This document shows, in pieces, positions 1 through 11,653 of a stretch of 64,000 nucleotides of DNA. A program made the position numbers and the translations under genes. Under the pieces are notes generated by a model, which was not told the origin of the DNA, searched no databases, and worked only from the letters and a program-made list of their open reading frames with translations. Numbering within the stretch: position 1 is the first letter of the stretch; the number at the start of each line of letters is the position of its first letter. Source of the stretch: Drosophila miranda (lineage: Eukaryota; Arthropoda; Insecta; Diptera; Drosophilidae); the NCBI RefSeq assembly GCF_003369915.1, contig NC_046673.1, positions 11,826,001 through 11,890,000 of the forward strand, read 5' to 3'.

Positions 1-1477
1 GATTGGGTTTGGGCTTGGGTTTGGATGAACGGCACCACAATGCATGCAAATTGTAACAAGTATAATGCCAAACTCTCAAAAGACCACCGCAAACAAGACG
101 GCGTCGACGAGGACGAGAATGAAAACGAGAATGTGGGTGAGGATGAGGACGGAGGACGGAGGACGACAACAAAGTAGCACGCGCCATCCCCCAAAAGTAC
201 GAGGAGGCAGGCGACGCACACGCTTTAGTGCCACTTGACAAATTGGTCAAGTGATTTTGCAGAAAAAATGGACCATGAGGGCGACGGGGAGGCTTCAACA
301 GCTGGATACTGGATAGGCGTATAGGCCATGCGGTCTACCAGGAGGAGGGCAGCAGGTCAAGCGCTGAAAAAACCAACCTCGGGCCATAGGCAATCCCAGG
401 TTTGGCAGAGAGTTTGTTAAAAAGGAGAGCAGAATCAAACAGATTCGATGCTTTGTTGAACGATGTGCAACACGTTTTTGCTGTTTGTGGATCAGTGGAG
501 AAGTGTTCTTTGAAAGAACACTCTTTCACTCTTCTGAAAAGCAATGCTTACCAGACTAATAATAAGGGGATATACAATATATTGATTCCTTAGTGATATG
601 CTGCAAGTTCTGCAAAAGTGCAATCTCAATAAAAGTTCAGATGATTATTAAATCTCAATTAATGAAGACTTACACGCGCATTTATGAATCTTTTGTTACC
701 AAAAACACTGGAAACTACGGCATGGATCCCTGTAGATCGATTGGGTTTCAGCCGATGCCCAAGCGTGATACACATTTGGCATGTGCCTCCCCAAAGACGC
801 CGACCAATGATTTTGCCTGGCCCAATTCCATCAGGCAACTCTTTTGGCTGTTTTTTATTGCCGCCTCATCGTCTCCCCCTTTGAGATTCGGATGTGGATG
901 GGGACGCGGATGAGGATGTTAAGCTCATCAAATCGAGCGATTGACAAATTGCTTGTCTACGTGTGTGTTCCTCGGCGGCAATGGCAATGCTATTTCGGGG
1001 GTAGGGTTTGTGTGCGGACTGACAACTCAATGCGTGGTCTGGGTCTGTCGCGTGTGAGGGGGTTGAAGTGGAATGGCAGTATTTGCTTTGGTTTTTGCAA
1101 AGCGTATTGTTGCCAATTCCTTGGGCAGAATATATGGCTTGTAATTGTCTGTTTGATGGACCAAACAATTTTGATTGAATTCAATTACATCGCCAACCCC
1201 TTTTTTCGTTGCTTTTGTTGCTGTTCGCGGCTTGTTCGACTGCTCCTTTTGGCTGTGGATTGTTGGTTTTAGTGATTTGCAATAATTCGGATGCCCGCCT
1301 GGGCTTGTTCGCATATATGTGAAATATGCCGTTGTCATGGTCTGTTTATTCAGTGCGGATGTCCTTCGGCCAGATCCAACCCACACGCACTCACTTCCAA
1401 GGAAAAGGCAGAGCCCGTATGTGCCGCCGTTTACTTCCTTTGCCGTTTTTTTCTTTCGACCCTTAAGTCGAAAGGGT

Positions 1478-1524
1478 TTTCGGTTTCAGTTTCTGTTTCG
1501 GTTTCGGTTTCGGTTTCAGTGTCG
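1478..1524. repeat. TTTCGG/TTTCAG six-base repeat
   Basis: Five or more units, the central ones exact TTTCGG, in a pyrimidine-rich stretch. Confidence 0.8.
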
Positions 1525-4500
1525 CTTTCCCTTTCGGCTTCTTTGTTTGGTCTCTGCCTCTCCCTCCCTCTGGGTATGTCTTGCTTGCTTTCTTGCTAGC
1601 CAAGTAGATTAAGTGATTTCCAAGTCATGTCCTTTTTTTCCTGGGCTTGTGGGCGGGCGCTGGGTGCTGGGGCAGGCACCCTGATGGACTGCTGCCAAGT
1701 GAAAGTCACGTCATGTGTTTGTGCTTGTGTGTGGAATCCTCTGTTTATATTACAAGGGTTATTGAGCAAATCACCAGGAGACAGGGACACAAAAGGACGG
1801 GGAGCATGGCGGGCAATAAAATCTAGTTTGTTGGCATAATTTGTTTGATTTTTATTAGATAGAAAATATGCGAGAGCACTAACCGGACCTTGGATACAAA
1901 GCACTCCCCTCCTGTCCGGCGGCGCTCCCTCCTCCATCCTTCCTCCTCTTACACCATTTCCAGCTCAGTTTTTTTCCATTTTGTTTGTGCCAAGTCATAT
2001 TAGTGGCTCGAACGCTGTTTGGGCCGACACGTTTTCGTTATTAATTTTTATTACGAGTCCGAATAAATTGCATTACCTCTCAGCACACACACTCACTCAC
2101 ACATTTAGCAAATTGAATTTATTTTTAGGAAAAAACAAAAACCCTTTTTAGTCTTTCAGTCTTTCAGTGACCAAAACCGGAAGAGGCACCCATCCAATCC
2201 ATCCCTCAGACCACCAGGCACCACAAAAAATTCCCAAAAATTACTGGAATCAGGCAAAGCACTAACAAGGCCATTAATGAAACCTTAGGGCAGTGGCAGG
2301 GGCAGTGGCGAGGAGTTTGGGCGGTGGTGGTGGCATCGCCTGTGATGTCTTTCGAACGAAATATTGAGCCAGTCTCAGCGGACCCCTCACGAAGAAGACG
2401 CATAAATATCAGAATGCTCATAAATTTCGCCAAGTGCCATTAATTTCTTGACATTCTATATGCATATGTACCCTCAGACAGGAGCATAGTCATTGTTCGC
2501 CCGAAACCCCCACACCCCCACACCCATTCCCCATTCTTCAGTCGAAAACAATGATTTACTTGGGAGCAAAGTTTCGCCCGGGCATACATTTTTAATATCA
2601 AACAATTTGTAATAAATAAATGGCAATGGCATAAATGTCAGTTCCGACGAGATGCCAACAAGAGGGAGATACATTCAGCTCTCTTCTGCTTTCTTCATCC
2701 ACTTTTCCGGGGTACAGTACAGTTGTGCAAAGGAGAAAAACCTTTCGTATTTAAAGTCTCAAAGATTATTTGCTACCTTTGTATGTATTGATCCAAAAAA
2801 TATACATTGTAGCAATTGGATAACTATTGCAATCGGAATGTGGAGAAATACCTTCCATAAAAGGGATATTCCTAAGATCTAACCGTAGGGTTGTACTTTT
2901 AAATTTCGAATTAGCACTCCTTCTTCTAGCCATCATGTTTCATGTTATTGGCTCAGGCTCACATTTTGCTTCTCCCCCCATTTTCTGAGTTTAGTTGCGT
3001 TCAGTGAGAAGCGCATAGAAAGGCGTTGCGCTGTAAGATTTAGCCATATTGTTATTTTAATTTCGAAAATTGCAACAATCACAATGCAACGGCTCTAACA
3101 ATAACATATACACACACACAGGCACTCATACAGACACACACATATGCATATGCATAACAGCTACTGCATATGTATGGGGCACTAAGATAGCGAGCGGGAG
3201 AGTGCGAGGAGAAGGTTGTTACAAAGGGTGAGCCAGAGCGCTGAATGTATATTTGTCTACATGACAAGTAGGCAATATTTGCATACTCAATTGCATTGTA
3301 AATTTTTCTATGCAGCAGCACCCACACACACACACACACATAACAGCTACACGCACACGCTCATACGGCGCGGCGCAGGAGAGAAAAAAGTCGCGCCTAA
3401 GTGTATGCAATGCAAAAAGAATCAGAAACAGAGAAACAGCAACACGAGACAACGAGAATTGTGAGCAGAAAAAATGCTGAACAAAGCAATCAGAGCAGGT
3501 GTATTTGTATCTGTGTATCTCTGCATCTGTGCATTTTTATCTATGTGTGCGTAAATGTGTGTGTGTGTGTGTGTTGAGCTGTTGATGATGACTCTGACGA
3601 CAAAGATCCTGACGACAACGACAACGACGACGACGACGACGTATGTACAGTTTTCATTTGAATGACAAAAAGTCAGGTGGGCCACCCACTCGAGCTCCGC
3701 TTTCCTGCTACGAGTGTGTGTGTGTGGGTGTGTGGGCGTGTGGGCGTGGCTATGTATATAAATACACAATATGCGGTGCACTGGTGCACTTTCCTACCTC
3801 CCTCCATCCCGTCCACTGCCACTGCCCCACCAAACACTTAACATATTCTAATTATTCATGCTTATTTTATATTGTGTATGGGCGCTGCTTTGTCATGGGT
3901 TTGCTTGCTGCTGGCGGCTCAGGCGAAGGGGAGAGCGAGTGGTGGGGCTGTCTTATTAAAAATTACAAATAGTCAACGCTTAATTATGTCTCTGCGTGTG
4001 TGTATGTCTGAGCAGCAGTGTGTGTGTGTGTGTGTAGCCTACTTTCGGGTGCTACCAATAAATAGTGGCCGCCTAAGACACAAAGAAGGCAGGCAGACAG
4101 ACAGACGGACAGACAGTCGCAAGGAAGCCAAGGATCCAAGGAGGCCAAAAGGATGCCAGAGACTGCGCTTCACTTGCAGTCACAATAAACAGCCCCACAC
4201 ATAGATACGCACATACACTGGATACTGCAACAACAGTGAGTGAAGCATTTTGCACCAATTTTTGTGACGATGTCAGAACAGAGCACAAACAAACAGCGAG
4301 GAAGGCATAGGCAGTGCCACCTAGTGGCCACCCCAGCACACACACACACACACTTACGCAATAGCACGCTCATACAGTTATACAAAGACACACACCAATA
4401 CACAGATGCAGAGAGAGAGAGAAAAACAGAGAGGCAAACTAATGTTGATGACAATGTTATGGGCGTCATGACAGCCATAAGCGCACTCGACAGCCCCGGA

Positions 4501-5103
4501 CTGGGCGTGACACCTGCACAGCAGCGCTGATGATGCAAGACGAATCCCCCAAACACCACCATCCCTAGGTCCTAACACCTCCAGCAGCAGCCTCCAACAT
4601 CCCCCCTCTATTCGTTCAGAGGGCGCGCGAGGGCAGGCGACAAAATTATTATTCTACAAAAAAATAATACGGAAAGTCTAACGAATTCAAACGGAAAAAA
4701 GGCCACAAGATGTGGATGAAAATAGGGTGGCAACAAAAAGACTGTTAACAATTGGGAAACTCAATGGGATAGAAATTAGAAAGAGTCTAAGATCTTTGTC
4801 GTTTAACCACAAAGATCGGAGGAAAGTCCTCCCCTCCGGTAAGTGTCTGTCACTTCCAGATGAGGAGTCCACCTGGCGATGCCCTCAAAAATATGCAACG
4901 CCAAATGCAGGCTCCAGAACACGAAAACACACATACAGCCAAAGGTTGGTAGATGGGGGGGGCCTGTGCCCAGCCATGGCTATGTGATAGCAAGCATTGA
5001 AGTAGCGTTAGCTCCATCTCCATCTCGGTCTCAACTTCAGCATCAGTCTCTGCTCGTTGACGTATGTTTGCTGATGGGTGGTGCTGTGGTGGTCCCTTGC
5101 ATT

Positions 5104-5149
5104 TCTCTCTCTCTCTCTCTCTCTCTCTCTATTTATATGTGTGTGTGTG
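5104..5149. repeat. CT tract followed by GT tract
   Basis: A CT run at 5104-5130 and a GT run at 5138-5149. Confidence 0.85.
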
Positions 5150-8100
5150 CAAGAGATTTGCAAACTAAAGCCTCATCACAATGTCCTCAAAATTCAAATA
5201 GCAACAACAGCAACAACTGTAGTTGGTCCCCGCCGAGCAGAGGTGCCTCCCAATCCTCACAGTGGACCCTTAGGCCCACACAAGCTCAATCCGAGGCGCA
5301 CGCTGAGGCGCAGGCTGTGGCACAGGCTGGGGCATAGGCTGGGGCACAGTCATTGGGTGAGGCTGAGGCACGGGACTCGGCAATTGTCACACGACGCTAC
5401 TTTTGCAAATTATTTTTTTTTCACTCTTGTGTGTGCGTATGTGACGTCTGTGCCTGTGTCTGTATGTGTATCTGTGTCTGCTGTTTATGAATTGCAAATA
5501 ACCCAACCCCCAGCCCCCTTTGGCCCTGCTTTGGCCCTAGCCCCAGATATTTCTTAACAAGCGGCACCTGTGAGCGCCGGCCGGCCCCTAAAAAACCCCC
5601 ACCTTCCTTCGAAGCAACCCCTCAAACCTTGTGTGTGTTGCACGAACCTCCCCATATGGCTCCTCCCCTGCGTGTGTGTGTGTGTGTGTAAGTGGAATAT
5701 GTTTTATTTAGCATTTTTAAGTGTTTGCTGGTTCTGTCCCCAGTAAGCGTCTCCACCATAGACATTCTGATTGTTTGGACCCACATCGTCCCAGTCTTCC
5801 TGCTTCGGCCCACACCCTTTTTGCTCCTTTCTCCTTTGGTCCTTGCGCTGAAGCTGATGCTTGAAGCAAAATAATAATTATTGTTATAGAAAGGACAAAG
5901 TATAATTTCAGATATGTGTAGTAGCGCCCAAGCGGGCAGGAGGAGCAGGCAGGAGGTCGGAGGAACAAGAGATCGCCAAGTGGGTCTTACTGCCAACACG
6001 AGAGGGAGTGAGATGGGGGTCTAGAGGAGACCCGAGCGCGTTGCACTCTTGTGCCCAAGACAAACAGAAATAGAAATTAATGAGTTGATACTCGTGGAAG
6101 GTGCAGCAACACGGTGGCAGAAACAACAAATGAGATGACATTTCGAGGAAGCTGACGATAGCAGGAGGGAGAATCCAAGAAACGAATCCTCACCCACTAA
6201 ACTCTTTATTGGGTCCCAGTCCCAGTCCATGTCCATACCCAACCCCTCGACTAATTAAATCCTGTGGCAGAACTCTGAGCTCCTTGGGCCCTGCCTTGAC
6301 AAATGGACCAGCTGTCAGAAGTGACGTTTGGCTGTCAAAATATCAGCCACGTCAGCGGGTCCAATCACCCGGGGGAGGGGAACGAGAAGTGGTGCCCCGA
6401 ACTGTGCCAAATGAGAGGCTGCCATAGAGCTGCTACCTTTAAGAAGAGACAATGCTTAGATTAAAATATTCCCGATGTTTGGGATGCATGTGTGAGGTTG
6501 TGCGGTACCGCCGGGCTGCCAGGGTTCCGCCAGGGTTGCCAGGCTCAAGTGTCAAGCTGTCAAAGTCGCCATTTTTCACACACAAATACACAGTGGCACA
6601 CACACACGGCCAGTGGAGCGGGAACCTGTGGTGGGGATAGGGGTGGGGGTGGGGGTGGGTGTCTGGGTTGTGGCAATGGTACTGCAGCCTGTTGTCAAAT
6701 ATTGAAAAATGCTTCCGCTTGCCTGGGTGGGCTTACGGCATGCCACATGTGTGTCTGCCCCTGCCCCTCACTCTCTCTCTCTCTCTCTCTGGCAGCCGTA
6801 TCTTTGTGCCACACTTAAGCCTTCATGGGCCTTCATATCATCATTTTGGCCAAATCATAAAAATGATGACAACGTCGCTGGATGAGTTTTAGTTATCAAA
6901 TAGTAGCCCATCCGCATCCGTCCGTCAACCCTTGGTCGCCATCTCTTGGCTAATAAGCGTATACCTGCCTCCATCTCCACCCCAAAATAGAACCCAACCC
7001 ATCGACATCCCAGGGCATCCCATTCGCATTCGCATCCCATTCCACTCCACCCCTCCATGCCTTGCACAGCTGCAGCTACTTTAAATTCCATGTGTGACAT
7101 TTGATCATTTGTCATTGGACTTGAGCTTGAGACAGAGACTCGGAATCAGAGTCAGAGAAATGAAAGACAGAGGCCGTTTCTCTCTGTTTGTTTTGGGTGG
7201 GATTTGGTGGTGGCTGGATTTCGGGTTTCGCTCATTACTAATGATGATGATGACCAATGCCCAAAAAAGGTCTTTGTGGAAGGTCCTGCCACCCAGCTGA
7301 TATGTCACTTAATGGCCTGCCTCCTCTACCCCATCTGTGGCTGTTCTGCCACTGCCACTGATACGGGCCACGGGTCGATTCTACGAGTACGAAGACCAAG
7401 GTCTGAAGGCTCTGAAAGAGGTCCACAGTGAGGGGTATTTAATGCTCTTAGCCCGAATGAATCCTACTTTGATAGGGGGTATTCCTTTTGGGGATAGCCC
7501 TGTTTTGTGTTGATATAATATTTTGAATAACATTCGAAGTTAAAACTAATATTGACTTCGTATATATAGATCTGAACCTACATTTGTATGCTCGTTTCGA
7601 AATGATTTCGCTTGAGATGCTTTTTCCTCTATGTATTAGATGCAAGTCTAAAGGAGCCAAAATGAGAATATTCCACGACCAGATATCTCAGTGATTAAGG
7701 TGCATCCTTTAATGCCTCCTCCTCCGCCTTTCCTGCGGAACCAGAAATTGGGAAGGGAAGAGGAATTCTTCTAGCTGCGGTCCAGTCTCCTTTAGACGTT
7801 GATTAAAAGATCAATTTTCTATGGGATCCCTTAAATTTAATATGATCCAAACTTGGGCTCAATCAACTGCTTCTTTACGAGATTCTTTCGCCTTTATTTC
7901 GTGCTGATAAAACCTAAAGTTTACTCTCCTTTGAATTAAGTTTCAATTAGCTGTGGGCTTGGGGTTTGCAGAGAGAGATCCCATCTAGGTTTTCGCCCCT
8001 GACTTCCACCATTTGCACTCGTAGAACCCGCGGGGGCTGTACTTCCTCGCTCCGTGAGCGCAACGCTTAAAACCATTTACAGTTGTAAATTAAATTTCCA

Positions 8101-8269
8101 ACTCAAACAAATCAGCCAAAATACCTTTCAATATCTTCGCCCAGGGCTCTTTTCTGTCCCGTTGTTGTCGTCGAAGGTAAGCACTCCACGGGCTGCACCC
8201 GCACTCCACCGCCACCTGATTCCAACTTCTCAGCGAAATGCCCCGCGGGTACTGGGGAAACGTATAATA

Positions 8270-8304
8270 TATGTATATACATATATTCGTATATGTATAC
8301 ATAT
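8270..8304. repeat. Two adjacent perfect AT-rich palindromes
   Basis: ATATGTATATACATAT (8270-8285) and ATATGTATACATAT (8291-8304). Both can extrude as cruciforms. Confidence 0.7.
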
Positions 8305-8525
8305 ATATCCATTGAGTCGACGACTGGGGTAACATTTTTTAAGCTTGGTAATAAATTTTTAATAAGCTTGCTTGTTGTTTTGCCTCGCCGCCGTGCCAAA
8401 GATATTTTTTAATAAATCGTTTTCGAGTACATTGGGAAATGCTAAGACGCCTGCCACTCCCCCAAGCCAATCCATGCGGGCATATGAAATATACATACGA
8501 CAGATAGACAGACTGAATGAATAAG

Positions 8526-8597
8526 CGAATGAATGAATGAATGAATGGGAGGAAGCAGCGAGTGAATGGACGGATGGCTGGATGGATGGATGGATGT
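8526..8597. repeat. GAAT and GGAT tetranucleotide tracts
   Basis: Five GAAT units at 8526-8547 and about five GGAT units at 8578-8597. Confidence 0.85.
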
Positions 8598-10320
8598 CGG
8601 TAATGGTAACCCCCGGTGACTCTGCCGTGTGTCTAAGGGTGTCTTCCGATTGTCGTCAACGTTGTCGCTGTCGTTGTCGTTGTTGCTGTAGCTGTCTTTT
8701 CCCCTGATCTCAGCCAAACCAAAACCAATCCAACCCCAGACCCCAGACCCCAGACCCAAGCCCGTCTCATTTTCATTGACTTGCGTTTTGTCTTTGCCCC
8801 GCGTTGCGCACATTAACAGAGCGAACAGCATTTTTACATCAATGATATTGAAATGATATGAAATACCTGACGGATGGACGGACGGGGTCGGGGCGCATTT
8901 TTCAATTTTAAATATTGACAAACGACCACTGGAGTGGGGGCCTCGGTCTCCTGCCCGGCGGCTGGCTTTGGGTAATTTGACAAGTTGTCGAAGCTTTAGC
9001 AATGTCACGACCAGGGTGCAAGTCAACAAGGAGTATTCCTCTGGTCGGGGTTTGATGTGCTGCTGACTGATGCTTGGGAGCGTGGAAAGGAGGTTGATGC
9101 CTTACTTAGGTAACGCCGAACGCCGAATGCCGAACGCCGCAAATTTTTAGGACTGTTTCAAGCCGAACAGTCAGAAACAGAGTCCAAGCCGTGGTCCGAA
9201 CCAAAGACGGAGGCCACAGCCAGAGCCAGAGCCAGAGGCATCATGTTGCTGGGCGTCAGAACGCGGCTATTTGATGCACTTTGATAGGAGTCATGTCACC
9301 CAGATGTTTGGATTGGATGGATGAGAGCTGGAGCTCCTCCCTTTTCACAAATACGAATGTCAACATTCCAATTACGCGAACATTTTCCGCACACCAATAA
9401 TATGCCCTGACAGCTGGACAGGCGGCGGAGATGGCCTCCGGAAAGGGACGGTAGAGATGGGTGGGATATAGAAATGGGGGCCCAGAAGGAGGACTCTGCG
9501 ACAACAATGGGACAACAACTGGGAAAGGTGAGCGCCTGGGCACCAAGCCCCAACAATGCCAGGCTCCATGGACGATCCACGGACCCAAAACAGAAGATGC
9601 CAACGCAAATGGGAACGAGAATGGAGGATGGAGGATTCGGATTCAGATGAGAACGAGAACGAGAACGACGATGACGTTGATAATGGCGTAAAATGGTTGA
9701 AGGCAGACACGGACGGACACACAGAGAACAACAACAACGGAAAAATACAAGTCGAAAGTAGTAGAAATGTATGTGGAATGTGGGGCTAGGCGAAGGAGAC
9801 GGAGAAGGAGAAGGAGAAGGCGACTCCCTTCTACATGAGAGCGGAATAAAAAACGACAGACCAGGTAGAGCAGCCAGAACAGAACAGCAGTCCGGGAACG
9901 AACAAACAAATTGGATGCGAATGCAAATAAACGAAAATTATAAATAACAGCAGCAGCAGCAGCATCAGCATCCAGCTAGAGAAACGAGCAATGGAAGCTA
10001 CAAGAATGGGGATTGGACTGTGGACTATACTGGAGGATGAGCTGGAGCTGGAGGATGGCCAGAAGAATGGTATAGAATGAGGGAATAGCTATGTCAGCCT
10101 CCACTCGGCAGCCGAAAGATGATGAGCCGCAATAACAGGCAGAGGGGCGATGCGCAGGAGCAGGGCCCCGGCAGATGATGGCTCTGTTCAGGGCCGGACC
10201 CTGAAAGTCCGCATAGAAATGTGGCTGAAGAAGGCAGTGGAAATGATAGTAAAAATAAAAAAAAGAAGTCAAGTGCAATGTGTAGACAGAGCCGAGCAGC
10301 CGGGGAGCTGATGGCCTGCA

Positions 10321-10695
10321 ATGAATAGAAATTGCCAAAGCAAATGGCCCCAAACACAATGCAATGTGGCACGACTTCAACAGCTCCCAGGGAGAGTCCA
10401 CAGTAAATATTGTGCGCCCTTCTTTTCTGATTCGGAGAGTACCATAAGAGAATCATCAATCGAACTCATTGAACCACTTCTGCACCAATCTCCATTGAAA
10501 GAATCACTTGAGATGCTCTCAAAGAACTGGGGAGCTCATCGATTCCATCGAAACACTCTGGCACCAATTCCCATTCAAAGGCCATCCAACGAGCACCCTT
10601 TGCGAAGCCCCCAAACTCCCACTAGGCACTCCCCTTGGGAGGGCTCCTGCAAGGGCGTGAAGCATTCAACCTGCTCGTGGATCAGGCAGGGTTGA
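10321..10695 (+). CDS. Candidate ORF (124 aa) with an internal repeat
   Basis: The frame opens at an ATG and has a Ser/Glu/Leu-rich middle (ESTIRESSIELIEPLL) and a Pro/His/Arg-rich end. It contains two diverged copies of a 31-bp block (10471-10501 and 10550-10580). There is no core promoter or recognised domain. It may be a chance open frame in a small duplicated region. Confidence 0.18.
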   Translation: MNRNCQSKWPQTQCNVARLQQLPGRVHSKYCAPFFSDSESTIRESSIELIEPLLHQSPLKESLEMLSKNWGAHRFHRNTLAPIPIQRPSNEHPLRSPQTPTRHSPWEGSCKGVKHSTCSWIRQG

Positions 10696-11409
10696 GAGAT
10701 CAGGATTATACCCTTAGTACATTGTGTTAGCTGTTGGCTCTTTTTTGGCTGGGATTGGGATTGGCCCAAGTTCTCTTTGGAGTTTGGATCTAGGTGTGGG
10801 TCTGGGTCTGGGTCTGTGGATTCTGTGGGCCAACGCTTGGTTGCCTAGAGACAAAGCCCAAATGCAAATGCAAATGAAATGGGAACTGAACTCCAAGGCG
10901 AGGATGGTGTGCGAATTGATTAAAATTCGATTGTTTCTTTTATTTCCTTCGGACTGTCAGGGGTTGGTTCTGCCTCTGCTGCTGGCTCTGAGAAGGTTGT
11001 GGCTGCTGTCAAAGGGTTGCTCCGATGCCGTTTCCGTTTCCCAGTTCTGGCTCCGGCTCTGGCTCTTGTTCTTGTTGTTGCTATTTATTGGCCGTGCCTG
11101 CCTCGGCATTTATTACACGGCGCTGCGAGTTTTAATTATGCCGCGCTGCCTCCTGCCTGGGCCCCGGAGCGTTGCCTAATCAGCGGCGGCACATCAGGCA
11201 GCCCCCTCACCTAATCATCTTCCACCCCTTTCTCGACGATAGAGTGTGTGTTCTCTATGTGTGTGTGTGTGTGTGTGTGTATGTGGGGGTTTTTTTCCAC
11301 CTTTTCTGTTGTCGTCTCGTTGTTGTCCTTGTCGTCGTTGCCTTTCGATTTTTAATTTTTTAATTCGTTATCCTTGCGCCTGCCTCCACCTCTGCTTTCT
11401 GTTCTGCTT

Positions 11410-11462
11410 GTACCCTCCTCTTGGACAGGGTATGATGACACTACCAGAGGTTTGCCATGCTG
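11410..11462 (+). mobile_element. Second remnant of the same stem-loop repeat
   Basis: TACCCT (11411-11416) and AGGGTA (11427-11432) form an inverted pair. They are followed by TGATGAC and GAGGTTTGCCATG, the same order as the 35.1 kb copy read from the other strand. It is diverged and truncated. Confidence 0.4.
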
Positions 11463-11635
11463 AAAATAAGGCATTGACGAGCCTATACCGTAGCAGCAAA
11501 GCAAGTCCTTGGGTATACAAATATCTGCCTGTAACTATGTACAGATATATTTAAGCAGGAACCGTTTAGATCGTACGGATACATATGTACATTCGATATT
11601 TGGGATTGGGGACTAGTTTGCGATTGATTATTTAC

Positions 11636-11653
11636 GGGGGGGGGGGGGGGGGG
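11636..11653 (+). repeat. Run of 18 guanines
   Basis: Eighteen consecutive G bases, rare in fly DNA. It may form a G-quadruplex or be a sequencing-difficult spot. Confidence 0.9.

Larger units (their letters stand above)
1..10320. other. Non-coding stretch
   Basis: No exon with splice sites or protein-like composition was found. Open frames here come from CA/GT, CT and GAC repeats or lack composition typical of genes. It holds many microsatellites (3325-3341 AC, 3556-3574 GT, 3611-3641 GAC, 4336-4353 AC, 5670-5689 GT and those listed separately). Confidence 0.6.

Noticed and set aside
3079..3781. Several open frames rich in Val/Cys or Thr/His
   Set aside because: Translations of CA/GT and GAC repeats.
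8442..9029. 195-codon minus-strand open frame
   Set aside because: Ends in Ser/His/Ile repeats made by GAAT/GGAT microsatellites, and the rest has no gene-like composition.
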